This document shows positions 1-12,483 of a stretch of 64,000 nucleotides of DNA, in pieces. The translations under genes and the position numbers were made by a program. The stretch is from Meandrina meandrites (lineage: Eukaryota; Cnidaria; Anthozoa; Scleractinia; Meandrinidae). Position 1 is the stretch's first letter, and the number at the start of each line of letters is the position of its first letter. The DNA lies in the NCBI GenBank assembly GCA_963693305.1, contig OY855908.1, positions 930,001-994,000 of the forward strand, read 5' to 3'. The notes beneath the pieces were generated by a model that searched no databases, was not told the origin of the DNA, and saw only the letters and a program-made list of their open reading frames with translations.

Positions 1-39
1 GTGTAAAGTAATAAAAAAATTAAAAAAAACTCACCCGAC

Positions 40-184
40 TGCATTGTTGAGTTATATAAGCATGCAGGAATTTTTAAGAACAAAAGAGAAGTGGATAGAA
101 AAGCATGATGCGCATCCGAGTGCTTCTCGCACTTCTTGAGTGTTCTGAAAAATTCCCAAAGTGCTTATATAACTCAACAATGCA
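40..184. mobile_element. MITE-like inverted repeat, about 145 bp
   Basis: The left arm starts TGCATTGTTGAGTTATATAA and the right arm is its reverse complement, ending at 184. The arms are about 55 bp, with mismatches in the inner half, and enclose a short centre. No transposase is present. No clear target-site duplication is visible, so the superfamily is unassigned. It sits upstream of, or in an intron of, the methyltransferase gene. Confidence 0.7.
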
Positions 185-743
185 CAAGGATGAACCTTTT
201 TATTTTGTGATTAAACTGATGACATAAGCAGCATGCATTATAACTTGATAAAGCACATGTGCAACATAGACCGCATGCTTTATGGAGCAAAAATTAACTT
301 GAACTGATCAATCACAGTGCATTTTATAAAAAGAACTACAACATGCCACCATTGATTCTGCATTCCCCTCTCCCAGTGGACAATTTGATAGAGGTGGCCA
401 TGACGTTATCACTGATTTTGTTGTTCATTTTACTTTTGGAGAAGACAGAACCTGCAACTCAGCTGGAAACAGGATTCATAACTAGCTTATGACAGATGTG
501 GGCAGGGGTGCTGCTTGCACGTGAGGCCCCAAACATGAGCCTGAGGCAGGCTGCTTTGATGATCTCCTCTATAAAATTGGAGTAACAACAAAACTATCTG
601 TAATCTGGTTCTAGCTGAGTTGGTAAGCTGTCAGCTTATACTCTAGATCACTGTTTTGGGAACAGCCAAGCCATCACTCAGGGCATTAAAATAACTTAGC
701 AGGTGCATATTTAAATATTGGAGTTTATTAGTGCATATAGAAA

Positions 744-1397
744 CATAGGCGTACGGGCCGGGGGGCTGCAGCCCCCCCAAATTTTGGCCAACTCAGATTT
801 TTTGGGCAGCAAAAGAAATTTGGGTAAAGCCAGTTTTAAAAGAAGTTTCCATGTTTTTGTTTTTTGAAGAGATAGATATTTTCTATTTTAACCTGAAGTC
901 GGCGTGGTAAAGCCAGTTAAATTTGCACGAGACAGTGGTTGCCCAGGACGTGATGAGGTTATTAATGTAGTACATATCCTTGCGGTGATACCTGCTACAT
1001 CGTGTTCAGCAGAACGATCATTCAGTGCGTTGCGCAGATTGAAAACTTACCTGCGCAGCACCATGGGGCAACAACGTGTCAGTAATGTTCATCGCACTTA
1101 TTAACATTGAAAGGGCATATGCCAACTCTGTAGATGAACAATGACATGGATCGTATCATTGATATCTTTGCCCGTCGAAATGGCCGAGACAGCTATTTCT
1201 TTTAACGTGTTTTATGAGCTCATATGATAGATTCATTTGTAAGAATATTTTCACTTCATAAGTAGGCCTATGTTAGAGCATCGTATATGACCCTCGTTTC
1301 TTTTCAACTTTTTCGTAAACATTTGGGCAACTTGCGAGAATTTTTTGGGTAAATGGTTCACCGCCCCCCCTGGTAAAAAATTGCCCATACGCCTATG
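744..1397 (+). mobile_element. Internally deleted hAT element with 8-bp TSD
   Basis: The element begins CATAGGCGTACGGGC and ends with the near-perfect reverse complement (14 of 15 bases). It is flanked by a perfect 8-bp direct repeat TATAGAAA at 736-743 and 1398-1405. The 8-bp duplication is typical of hAT transposons. Inside, a reading frame at about 904-1104 encodes the C-terminal hAT dimerisation region (VIPATSCSAERSFSALRRLK, then LRSTMGQQR), like the ZMYM/hAT transposase tail. The DDE core is absent, so this 654-bp copy is non-autonomous. The perfect duplication suggests a fairly recent insertion. Confidence 0.88.
904..1104 (+). pseudogene. hAT transposase C-terminal dimerisation fragment
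   Basis: This is a short open frame inside the 744-1397 element. It contains the hallmark serine/arginine motif of the hAT C-terminal dimerisation domain (SCSAERSFSALRRLKTYLRS). Only about the last 60 residues of a transposase normally several hundred residues long remain. There is no catalytic core, so it cannot catalyse transposition. The ATG at 904 is not a natural start. Confidence 0.75.
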
Positions 1398-1496
1398 TAT
1401 AGAAATGTAAAAACTTCACTAGTTACAAATAACTTATTTTTCTTTTGTAGTTGGCTCATGAGATCCATACGAGATCCATGCTTCTCTGTTTGACAG

Positions 1497-2373
1497 GTTA
1501 TTGCTGCAGCAAGGCAAAGTTACCAGGCTCATGGTTATGAGCTCAACCAGTGGCTGGTTTTGTATTCAAGGCTACAGGCCAGGTTACAAGGATGTCATCC
1601 AAATGCCACATTTTCAAGGGCTGACTTGTGGAAGGTGATAAATGGTTTATGTTACCCTATATTTAGTCATGTATTTATTTCCATGTTGGTTTTGAGATTT
1701 TCAATTGGTGAAATAGCAAGGCTGCAATTAAATGAAAAATAGGTGCTATATGCTCTTAAAAATAAAAGCATCTCCAAGGAATAAGTCCTCATCTCACATA
1801 ACTCATTGAATGGTTCATTTTTTTACAGGTTAAGCTGTCAGCCTATGACACTATTGTTATATTTGGAGTCTCAGAAATGGTAATTTTTGTACTTTTTTTT
1901 ATACATTGTTAAAAACATAGCTTATGACTCCAGCAGGCATTTGCTTTCTTTTCCCCCGTTGTGCTGTAGCCTTGGAACAGGCTCCCAAGTGGAGCAAGCC
2001 ACACGAGCTGAGTGTGGGCTGGGTGGGATATATTGCAGGAGAGTCTCCCCTTCAAGAATCTGCTCATCTTGTCCTATTTTATATTTTTTGAAAGGGGGCT
2101 TGCTTCACTTGCCTTTTTATTTGCCAGAAGCCTGTTCGCAAGCAAACTGTGTTGTTACATTTAATTAATTTATATCACCGCTGATTATAATCTGTGATCT
2201 TTATTTCTATTTGGAATCCCTAGATGCCAAAGCTTCAAGATAAATTTCAAGTGGAAATGAAGGATGATGCTCAAGTACTGGCATGTCGTTTCCCATTACC
2301 TAACTGGAAACCAACAGAAGTGATTGAAGAAGGAATTGACACTGTATGGCTCTATCAGAAACCAAAATCATGA
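1497..2373 (+). CDS. ATPSCKMT: FAM173-family mitochondrial lysine methyltransferase, last three exons (5' partial)
   Basis: Three exons are visible: 1497-1634, 1829-1879 and 2224-2373, each with AG/GT borders and joined in phase 0. The first encodes VIAAARQSYQAHGYELNQWL and ends ADLWK; the second VKLSAYDTIVIFGVSEM; the third runs from MPKLQDKF through ACRFPLPNWKP to GIDTVWLYQKPKS and TGA. The blocks GYELN..L, DLWK, IVIFGV..M, ACRFP.P.W and GIDTVW are diagnostic of the FAM173 family. Its members are ATPSCKMT, which methylates the ATP synthase c subunit, and ANTKMT, which methylates ADP/ATP translocase, both in mitochondria. The SAM-binding glycine motif should lie in an exon to the left and was not found in bases 1-1496. 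ATPSCKMT versus ANTKMT cannot be settled from this C-terminal part alone. Confidence 0.88.
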
Positions 2374-2559
2374 ATTGAGACTTTCCTAATTCTTGGTCAA
2401 ATGGTGTTTCTACCAGTTTTACCAAACTGTGCCACTAAATTCCATTCTTCCTTTCAATTAATACCACCACAAACTTTATTATAATAATTATTATAATTAT
2501 TACTATTGGTGTTAATTACAGTGTTATTTTGCATAAATTGCATTCATTCATCACTCCAC

Positions 2560-2565
2560 AATAAA
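2560..2565 (+). promoter_or_regulatory. Candidate poly(A) signal of the methyltransferase gene
   Basis: A canonical AATAAA lies 187 bases past the TGA stop of the methyltransferase gene, in AT-rich 3'-UTR-like sequence. It implies a short 3' UTR ending near 2.58 kb, about 0.9 kb from the stop codon of the convergent LZTFL1 gene. Confidence 0.5.
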
Positions 2566-3511
2566 ATTCACATCCAAGGCAGGGCTCAGTCTCATTTCTC
2601 ATTTAATATTAAGCACATTGTATACATGTTAGAGTCAGAATAAAGGTCTACATACATACCATGTTTGCCAACGCTTACGCAATAATTTGATACATGTAAG
2701 TAGATATTTCAACATTCTTATGTAGAAGCTTACATTGAAGCTGTGGCTTTCTTGCAAGTAATCTCTACAATGTACATCATGAACTTCTAACAACAATCAC
2801 AAGACAGCTTGAAAATTATTGATACACTGCTTATAAAAAACTTAATATATTTTTTTTAACTGTCCTTCCAACAAGACCATCTACTAGTGTGTTGAGGAGG
2901 AAGGTGTAATCAGTGAAGTGTCTCAGAGAGTTTGTTAACGTTCTTCAGGTGCCACAGAATACCAACAAAGCTTCAGGCATCAGGCTCATATCTACAACAA
3001 ACACAGCAAGCTCTTTAGGCATCCAGTACGCAGTAAACAAACATGCTGTTCTCATAAACTGAAATCAATTTCCACCAAGACTTTAAACATGTCCAAAGTA
3101 AGATTTTACATCCTTCCTCGCAGGTGCATTCAGTAAAGGGAGATACTGAATGGGTGCTAATCTATCCTTTTGTCTCACTCAAACATGAAAAAGGGAAAAT
3201 GGAATAAAACCATCACTCATTTATAAAGGTCTACTATACAGTTTTGTTAAGTTATGAAACAAACAAATGAGAAAGCTTATCAATGTGAACACTTCTACTG
3301 AGTAATGATGATTATAAACCTCCCTTAACAACAAACTGGTACTTAATTTAATCTTCAGATATTCCCCAAACTTAGTATAATGTGTACTTATTTTTCATGT
3401 GGTCTTTCTACAACCTTTGGCCTAGTACCCTACGGAATTTCAGAAAGGCCAACTGCATCAAACCTTCCATAACAAATACTGGAGGCAAGGTACCGGTAGT
3501 TTTTTTTTAAC

Positions 3512-6500
3512 TCACTTGCGTAATCGACCTCGCAACTCTTTGATCTGGTCATTCTTTGATGTCAACATCTGCTTCATATTCTTGTATTGAGTTGTTTCAT
3601 TAAATTTCTTGGCAAGATCCTGGAAACAAGGAAGAAACATAGAGTTACTATTAATATTTATAATTTAAACAAAAAATACAATGTGGGTGAAATTAAATGA
3701 CAAATTATATAATAGAAATGCAAATCTTCATACATGTTTACCAGTTGCGGGAGTACTAACCTTTTGTGCTTCTTCTAGATCATGCTGGAGCTTCAAAATC
3801 TCATGCTACAAAAACAAAAAGATACAACATGTAGACAAGTTCCATAGGATAAATTTGCAAATTTCTTCAAGATGCAACTTGTAAATAATTATGTTCTTAC
3901 TTTGCAGTTGGTTACTTCCTCATGCAGTGATGCAGCTTGAGAAGAACCTTTATCTTTTGTCTGCAGAAAAACATTTAAAGCTTCAGTAGTGTACAACTGC
4001 TGTACCTAATGTATCATTCAGTGACACTGGAGTTCAAATATTATTACAATTAGAAGTTTTATAAAATTTACCATTTTCAAATCTAATTTGGCTGCAGCCA
4101 TCTGTTCCTCAAGATCAGCAACTTCTTTGCCATAGGTCTTTATATTAAAAAGAAAAACAGAATTAAGGTCAACATTCATTTGATAGCTGACTGTGATTGT
4201 ACAGTACCTCTGACCCCATCCACCAAAAATTGGGACACTACCTGACAAAATGCCAGGGGTAATCTCTGTGATCCATGGACTAGGTTACCTTCCTGGTGGA
4301 GTAGGCTTTTAGCCAGGATTTGAAAACTTGCTGTCCAAAAACTTTTGAGTTTCATTATTTTGAAGATTTTCAAATTTGCTGAAAAATAATTGTCATTACA
4401 GCAATTCATATCAATTTTCGCTAAAAGGTGGGTGTCCATGGGACACCTGGATGCCCATTTGGCTATAAGCCTGTGGTGGAGTAGGAAGACACTCCTAGAA
4501 TGTCATGTCATACTACCAAATCTTGAGTTTAGGTCACTGCATTTTTGCAAAAAATTGAGCTTTTTTGTACCATATTGAATTATTGACCTGTTTTATCATA
4601 TAATATTATGGTGTTGCATACCTTAACATTTCCTTTAGATTTCAAAGCAGCTTGAGTACTTTCAAGGTCGGCCTGAAGTTTACTTCTTTCTCCAATAGCA
4701 CTTGTTGCCTGAAATAAAATGCACAAACTAAGTACCCAACAACGTCAAAATTTACAAATGTATTTACAAATATTGCAGTGACCAAAAGAAGAAGAATTTT
4801 TCTACATGAACCTACCTTTCCCTCCAGGATTTTGATGCGGTCCTTAAGCTTTGAATTCTCTTCATTCAAACGGTTGATTTCCTGGAAGAAATGTAAAAAC
4901 TCAGATTAAAACTTGCTAGATCTGAGTAGAAGATTATCAGATTTGTCTCCAGATTCTCTTTATCAGCAAAATGGTATACAAGATAATAATTATATAGAAA
5001 GGCATTAATTGTATAATCAAAAAGGATGAAGCAATAATTATTATAGTTAACATTTATCATATACAATTAGTAAAATCAAGATTTAACCCAAACCAAGTGA
5101 TGATTTCATACCGAGGGCAGCTGCCCAGAGCCCAGATGAAAGCAGAGTGGTGAATACAATTTTTCAAAGATTAAATACATGTTAAGGTATAATTAGTTAT
5201 ATAATCCTGTAGTATGCAAATATTTGTTATTATGATCATAGATCGCCACAGAAAATTAGGGGAAATAAATGATGAAACACACTAAAAGAGTGTGATTAAT
5301 CTGCTGTAAATGCCAAAAAAAAAATTTAATTTTATTAGAATTAAATTTCTTGATTGATAAATCTTATAAAAGTGAATGGTATTACTCAACATGAAAAGAA
5401 GAAAACTAAATTCACTGAAAATAACTACAAGAATTAAACTTGCTTAATGTAGAAAAGGTTTTTGCTAACATTACGAGACCATAAGAAATAAATAATACTG
5501 TGATAGCAGTACCTTCTGCTGATCTCTAATCAATTCTGTTAAGAGTTCTTTTTCTGACAGTTGGAGAAGAATCATCTTGTCGTTTGTAATAGACTTTTGT
5601 AATCAATACTCTCAATCATCCACAGAATAATATGTAAAGAGATTTCTAATGGTTCAGTATAATTTATACCCAACAAATACACAACATGTTTCCATGGAAA
5701 TCATCAGTGTTAGTTGTGAAAGTTGTGTAATGAACATTTGCCAATCAATTTGAAGATTTCACCTAAATCTAATCTTGTGGTTTTTTGTAAGAGGTGGCAG
5801 CAATACAATTAAAAAAAATACTTTCTCTCACTGAGAGAATCGAAATTTATACACATGTAATGTTTTGCTGTCAAAAAATTGTTTCAACTAAATCAAATCT
5901 ATACTGGCTTAATCAGTTAAGATCTCTTGGAGAAATAACCTAAATTCAGTTCAAGTACATTAATTCAAATTTTATTTAAATTTTACTGCATGCAGAATGC
6001 TATTAACAAAGAAGTATATTTATGGTAAAATGAAAAGAATAAATAGTAACTAAATACTGAATAATTAACAGTAAAATGCCTTTAATGGACTGACATAATA
6101 AATTATTAATCACCAGTAAAAGATATTGCAAAGCTTATCATGTACACCCCCTACCGTGTCAGCTGGAATCTTGAATTATATGTACCTCATTAAACATTAA
6201 AGACTGAAGTGTATTGTGGAGAGCACACAATACCTGATTGTATATGTAAATACTAGTGCAAGTATAACAAAATGTTGTTGTAGGTGAAATTTCTAATGAA
6301 CTGAATAAATTATGCCTCAGACATAACAAACTGTGATCCTGCAAACGGCTATGGGAAAATTTAAATTTCTTAATCAAATATAGCAGATACAACATTTTAT
6401 ATAGGCACATCAGTTATGAGAGGTGTCAATATTCCCCTTGTGCTGTTTATTATCTGATTTTGATATTTACCATTTATTATTATTATTTAATATTTTTTAT

Positions 6501-7198
6501 TGATTAATAATAATAATATTATAAATATTACTATTAAAAAATATATTTCTCACACACAACTGGTAGCCATGCCAAGCCGAACCATGCAACAAGAAAGAAA
6601 CTGGACAATAAATACCGAAAGGTCAGGCAATGGCGAACGGCAACAAGAAAAGTGAGCAAACTCATTAGCCATGTGACCTATACCCCCTGCACACTAGCAC
6701 CCAGACTCCCAGATGTGTGTGAGAAAAACGTTTTCCACTTCTTTCGTGCCTCAGCCAGCGGAAAACAACACTTACCATTTGAAGTAATGCTGTGCCTCCA
6801 CCTTCATTTAATGGCTCCAGCTTGGGGGCCTGCGACAACTTAGATAACTTAGACTGAAAAAAAAACAAAATATAACTTTACAAATTTTATGTATTAATAA
6901 CAGTATGACAGAGTGCTCTAAAATTTTCTAGGTGCAAAGACACACTTCAACTTACTATTCTTGGATGGACCTAAAACTTTTGACACACCACATGTATCCT
7001 TCCAGTGACCCAAACCCCTCCAAAATAATTAAAGCCATTTGTTTGAAGATATATCATATCAGGGTGTATCATTAGTAAGAATTTCATGGTACCTTTCCAA
7101 ATGGAAACAATACCTGTGATGTAGATGGGCCAGAAGAGAACTCTCTTTCTTCAAACTTTGCTATTTCATCTATTAGCTCTCTGCATCAACAAGTCAGA

Positions 7199-7233
<35 letters not shown>

Positions 7234-9059
7234 ACTGTAAATGTCTAAGATTTTAGGCTATTACAAAAAAATAGCATGACACTAGTCAACACCTTTTAAA
7301 TGTATCAATTCAAACTGACATTTTTAACCAAAAAATAAAAACGATCAATCAACATATATTACAGGTAGTACTTATAAACCCACATTATTCTGCATCAAAT
7401 CTGAGATCCAGAAACAGGTGCGGGAGGGGATGTTTAATAACTTGTTCTAGGTTGGAAGAACACAGTATTGTAATATAATGGCATTCAAATCCAAAATAAA
7501 AGTGGGTTTAATATCTTTCTTTTAAATTTTGGACAATATTATAAACTAAAAATAGAATTGTTATAAAAAAATGCAAGTAGTAATTCAATTTTCATTTCAT
7601 AAATTATGCACAGTAACTTTAATAGTCAAAATTAAACTATACTCCGCTTGTTTCACAGGGTTAATGTCCAAGCCAATCGCTGCGTGTAAATCAGTTTATA
7701 TATCATGAGAAATGGCCAGCTTTATTGAAGCCATTTTGAACCTGTGAAGGTTATTTAAAGCTCACCTATTTTCTAGTTCAGATATATCAGCCTGTAGCTT
7801 GAGATGCCATTTCTCAGCCTGACTAAATACTTGTCTCAGAAGAAGGACATTAGTGTGCACGGCATTGATGAGTTCAGACTCGACTTCTCCTCTCACTACT
7901 GCACACAGGCCATCCAACATGTCTGTTACTTCATCCAGAGTGTATGTGTCTTCTACAAGTCTGTGTAACAAGGATATGTCAATTAAATTACTACAATTGA
8001 AGCTCTCCTAATGTGAGCACTATTGTAAGTAGTAACAACCACCATGATTGTGAACCCTGTTTGAATATTTGTCACTCGAAGTCTGTAATATTAAAAGCTC
8101 TCGTAAACAACCACTTCCTTATTAGTGACTGCAACCACCTCTGGGAATCAAGTAACAGGGATAACCTTTATCTTTAAGTCCTCACAAAAATTATCGAAAG
8201 TAGTTCTGATTTGTATTAGTCAACACTTAATAAATATATTACTTGAACATATAAAATTTGCCTAGTAATGTTATTGGTAAAGATCTCAAATTTAAAGTTC
8301 ATAATGATCTATGGCTGGTGAATGAAAGGGAACTGAGACTGGCATACAGTTACATACACCACCCTTCAGTACACAGAATATTTTGACAAATACCTGCTGT
8401 CTTTAAGTTCTTCAAAAGATGCATCCACCCCTCGAAGCCTCTGTCCTCGGCTATAACGTGCAAACCTTAGATAGTTCACAACATTTTGCTGGTGGTGTTG
8501 ATTTAGTCCAATATCCTACAACAAAGGAATAGCAAAACGAAGAAATCACTGGCAAGCGATTCATTACTACTGATTGTACATGTACACAGCCTGCCTAGGG
8601 GAGGGGAGCAGGGGGGCTCTGTGTGGCACTGACAAAGTTGCTCATGATACATTTCAGGGATTGAAATTGTCTTTTATACGGTACCTCTTGGGAGATGTAA
8701 AAGGGTATGGTTTCAGAGTGAGATGGAAACGAGCAGGAACTAACAAATGGTGTTGTTTGTCTGGATGGGAGTTGGCTATTTCGTTAGAATCATCTCTCAA
8801 GTTATCACCCATAAATTAAAAGTGTCCACAGTCATTCCTCTTTGGTGTAAAAATGAATTTGATCCATGTCCCCAGAAATGGATTCTGTTACCTTTTAGCG
8901 TGTTTTGCAAAGTTTCCGAGTAGGAAACACATCACTTGTATATGATATCGCACACTTACCATGACATCTATATACATATAATATATACATCTGAGCAGAT
9001 TCACTGTAACATTGCCCACTACATTTTCAGTTCCACTTGGGTGAAGCTCAGCTGTTGGC

Positions 9060-9096
<37 letters not shown>

Positions 9097-10670
9097 ACTC
9101 CCATATATGGGCTATATAGGTATGTGCCGCGGGATAGGGTATGGTTTTTGAGGTTCTCGGTCCTTAAATAGGGTATCATTTTTGCTCCTTTTGGCATTGT
9201 GTTCCCGGTGTTATCCTTAGATAGGGTACCTAAATTCTATCAGCTAAAATAAATGCCCAACTAAACGTAACAATCGTCTGTTTAAACTATAAACTATCCG
9301 TTCAACTAGTAGCAAAGCGATTTTGTTAAGATTTGTGTTTTGCCGTGTGCGGTTAGCCGTTATTTGGATCGTCACCCAACGTTTCTCCTCTCCTTGAATA
9401 GGGTGTCATTTTTCGGGTTTGGGCCTCAAAAAGGGTATCAATTTTCGTTTTCTTTATCCTTAAATAGGGTCAGGGTTTAAGAACCTTCGCGGCACACCCC
9501 TATCTGAAATTTATGGGAGTACCCCCCCCCCCCCCCCCCGGGGCTGTTGGTCAGGTGACGAGGCCCAGGGACTGGGGTATGCGCTGATAGCTGGCTGGCA
9601 AGTAGCCCTCAAAACCAGGGGAGGGGGGTGTGCCCCTTTTGACACCTTGGACTAGCGACACTTGGGTCTTGGGTGTGGTAGGTATCATGTATTACATGGG
9701 CTCATGATATGCCAATCTTTACTTACAGCAACCTGGAGTGTCTTGGGTTATGGGCGGGCAGGTTCTTGCAAATCTGCTCAGACATCCGTACAACATAACA
9801 AGTACTTACCATCAATTGCAGTGAATGCGACCTTTTGAATCAAAACTTTTATAAGCAGTTGACAATAGGCTTCCAACAATCAAAAATTATTATGACCTTA
9901 GATGGGAGGCAGTTGCTCAGAGCCAAATTCAGTCTTGAGCGAGCAAGGTTAAGCCAATATTTTTTATTCACAGAAACAAATAATAAGTTTATAGGTACCC
10001 ACTGACCTCATATCTATTCTTTATATGTACTCTGAGACCAGTGGAATACCAGCTATTAAATTATAAAGCTAGCTCAGTAGTTAGTAGTAGATCTTTTAGA
10101 ATTGTTTTGTACACCAAAGGAATAATTGGCTAAACTGTAGAATACCGGGCCACTTATTTGCATCTCATTGAATCTGAATAGTTGCTTTTGTTTCTATATG
10201 CTTCGTTCTAAAAAGCGTTCAGAAATATGTAAATAAGTGGCCCGGTATTCTAAAATCGCTCCAAATAATTTTCGCTTCAAGGGAAGGGGCATCATTGAAT
10301 TCAGTTCGTTTCCCAGAATAAACGCATTTCTGCCTTCCCATGGTAACAGCAGAGTTAACAGTAGACAATAAGCTAGCTCATTAATATTCCCCTAAAATAA
10401 GGACATAAATATAAAAGCTTGAGCTGTCACAAGTAGAAGTTACTCATCGAGTCTTAATCAAAAATTATACTGTGACAGTTATCATACTAAGGTGAACGAT
10501 TTTGTAAATAAAATTAACTACATTCGAAATACAAAGCAACAACCTCCTTGATTTCATTATAAGCTTAAACCTTCCAAATTAATTTGATTGAATGAGCTGA
10601 TCATGATGGTCGTACGAACACTCTATGGTCCTTGTTAGGCAGCAAAAAAACAAACAAAATTACTCACCAT
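3512..10670 (-). CDS. LZTFL1: Leucine zipper transcription factor-like 1 (BBSome regulator), complete
   Basis: Twelve coding exons on the minus strand: 10668-10670 (ATG only), 8394-8515, 7766-7960, 7114-7180, 6776-6853, 5513-5593, 4816-4881, 4622-4708, 4072-4137, 3901-3960, 3761-3805 and 3512-3619. All have GT-AG borders and the phases join without a frameshift, giving about 325 residues against 299 in human. The N-terminal block (LNQHHQQNVVNYLRFAR, then VEDTYTLDEV and AEKWHLKLQADISELENR), the PKLEPLNEGG linker and the C-terminal KNMKQMLTSKNDQIKELR match LZTFL1 closely; the second half is heptad-rich coiled coil. In vertebrates LZTFL1 is a cytoplasmic protein that restrains BBSome entry into cilia and modulates Hedgehog signalling; loss causes Bardet-Biedl syndrome 17. 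The ATG is fixed by the GTGAGT donor that directly follows it. From exon 5 on all introns are phase 0. Confidence 0.93.
7199..7231. repeat. (AAT)n microsatellite in an LZTFL1 intron
   Basis: About ten uninterrupted TAA/AAT triplets lie just upstream (gene sense) of the exon ending at 7180. It may be the tail of a decayed non-LTR element, but no element body is recognisable. Confidence 0.85.
9059..9542. mobile_element. 484-bp inverted-repeat element with poly-G/poly-C termini and 8-bp TSD
   Basis: The element starts CCC plus a run of more than 30 G and ends with a run of C plus GGG. Inside the homopolymers the ends are inverted copies: GGTACTCCCAT at the left, ATGGGAGTACC at the right, then TGTGCCGCG/CGCGGCACA. 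The direct repeat GCTGTTGG flanks it at 9051-9058 and 9543-9550. The interior repeats AATAGGGTATCA-like motifs several times. It has no coding capacity. It lies in LZTFL1 intron 1. The 8-bp duplication is compatible with a hAT-type non-autonomous element. Confidence 0.82.
10138..10252. mobile_element. 115-bp MITE with 25-bp inverted repeats
   Basis: The left end TAGAATACCGGGCCACTTAT and the right end ATAAGTGGCCCGGTATTCTA are reverse complements; 24 of 25 terminal bases match. It lies in LZTFL1 intron 1, 0.4 kb from the start exon. The end sequence resembles that of the larger element at 62638-63251. Confidence 0.8.
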
Positions 10671-11245
10671 TTTAAACGACTTAGTTCGCCGAGGTACTCT
10701 ATCTTCTTTATAAAACTGTGCTCTTAATTTAAGGATTTATTGACCAGAAGAGACAGGAGATGCAGAATTTTTTTATCTTTCATCAAAACCAAGGACGCCG
10801 CCGCTCGGCAGCCATAGCAAACTGTACAGCTTGGTAACCAGCCAGCTACAATTAAGCCACAGGAATACCAACACAAGGTACACTGCGCAGCGGGAAAATA
10901 CTTCAGTTTGCTATTCATTCAAGGATTGGTGAATAAATAGCTTGAAACAGGTACAATTCAAATCAAAATATTTTGCATGGGTATGTTGCAGTTTGGAGAA
11001 TAAAAATTGGTAGAATCCCACCTTTAAGGGTGGAGTGAAAATTATCAAATCCATGATCATGAACGTTGTACAGTATGGGGTGGGACAGGAGGGCGGGAGC
11101 CCGGGAGAAATGGGGCAGGAGGCAGGAGAAGAGAGGGCGGGAAGCGGGAACCCCAAGGTGGCGGGAACCGGGAGAAATTGAGAAATATTTCGCAACATTC
11201 CGTAATATTTTGCAATAGAAATGTGACAAAGGAGAGGAAACCACC

Positions 11246-11545
11246 GACCGGTTAGCTCAGTTGGTAGAGCGTCGGAATACCGTGCGGGAGGTCTTGGGTT
11301 CGAGCCCCAGACCGGACCAACACTCAGGGATAAGGACGATAAATCGTAGGTCCCGTCTCCTGCATCTTCACTGTTATGGTCAGCAGGGGACGTTAAAGAA
11401 CCCACACACTCATCGTAAAGAGTAGGGCACGAAGTTCCCGGTGTTGTGGACTGGTCTTTGCCCATTGTGCTGTTGAAATGCTCGGAGACATTAGCTGTTA
11501 AAGCTACTCTACAATCCGAGGGTAAATAAAGTGTTCACACTCACC
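11246..11545 (+). mobile_element. tRNA-derived SINE
   Basis: A tRNA-like head at 11246-11319 carries an A box (TAGCTCAGTTGGTAGAGC) and a B box (GGGTTCGAGCCCC) at tRNA spacing. A tRNA-unrelated body follows (GGGATAAGGACGATAAATCG, GGGGACGTTAAAGAACCCAC), ending near GGTAAATAAAGTG. A free tRNA gene is unlikely because the acceptor stem does not close well and the sequence continues into a body. The 3' boundary is approximate. It lies between the LZTFL1 start and the CBR1 3' end. Confidence 0.78.
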
Positions 11546-12483
11546 ACTACGGAAAGGTGGGAAGCGGAAGGTTAAGAACCCGCTGTCCCTACCCACTACA
11601 GTGGGTAGTGCTCTCAAAAACGTAAATATTAATTTTGTCACAACTATGCCACACTGGATTTTTGAGATTCACTATCTTGGATCCACACATCCCACTAGCT
11701 ACCAGCAGCTTGTTTTTTAATCGACCAATGAGGATTTCTTTCTTTTCAATTTTCGATAGAATGGTGGATTGATGCACAGGTGTAGATGTTAATACCCAAT
11801 GGACTGCCTGGATCTGGGTATGGTGCAGGGTTCTCATTAGAAGGTGGGACCTGGGTACCAGTTCCAGGATACACAAGAGTCAGTACGTATCTGCCTACTT
11901 TCAAACTAAACATAAAGGAGTGAAAGTCATATCAAGTGTTCTTTTCTGCCGCCTACTCTCCTATAGGTGCTCTTTTACTTCAAAGCTTAATGAAGCCCCT
12001 AAAGGTGTATTAATCTGCATGGAATTTTTCAGAATTCAATACACTCACGTATGCCTGCATGAAGATGCCTCCTCTTTCTTTTCTGTTTGAAGCAAGGGAA
12101 ATTTAAGAAATGTCTAGTCTGCACATGGGCTATTCAGGACAGTGCATGGTGTAAATAAGGTAAGACCCTTTTCTTCCACAATCTCAAAGACTGGCAAATT
12201 TACATAACAATCAGAAAATAATTTATTGAATATCAGTTTCTAAGTTTTTTTGCATTATCATGTTACTAATCAATTATTCTATGTGAACTAATCACTACAG
12301 ACGCATCAATCACTTTTCCTGGAAAGTTGCAAATTATTTTGTACACATTTGTTATATCTATATAGAAATGTTTAACTGTTTCGTTACATTTCTACACCAC
12401 AGGCATCAAGTACTAAAAGGTAGGCTGATCAACTGTAGTGAACAAGCTCAAACAGGCTTTCATATATGAACTCTTCCACAGGA

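Noticed and set aside
8574..9151. Two + strand reading frames near the poly-G tract
   Set aside because: They are antisense to LZTFL1 intron 1, and one includes a glycine run created by the homopolymer.
11246..11319. Functional tRNA gene
   Set aside because: A and B boxes are good, but the acceptor stem does not close properly and a SINE body follows directly, so it is treated as the head of a SINE.
10911..11465. 184-residue minus-strand reading frame
   Set aside because: It runs antisense through the SINE and an AT-rich flank, with no splice context or recognisable domain.
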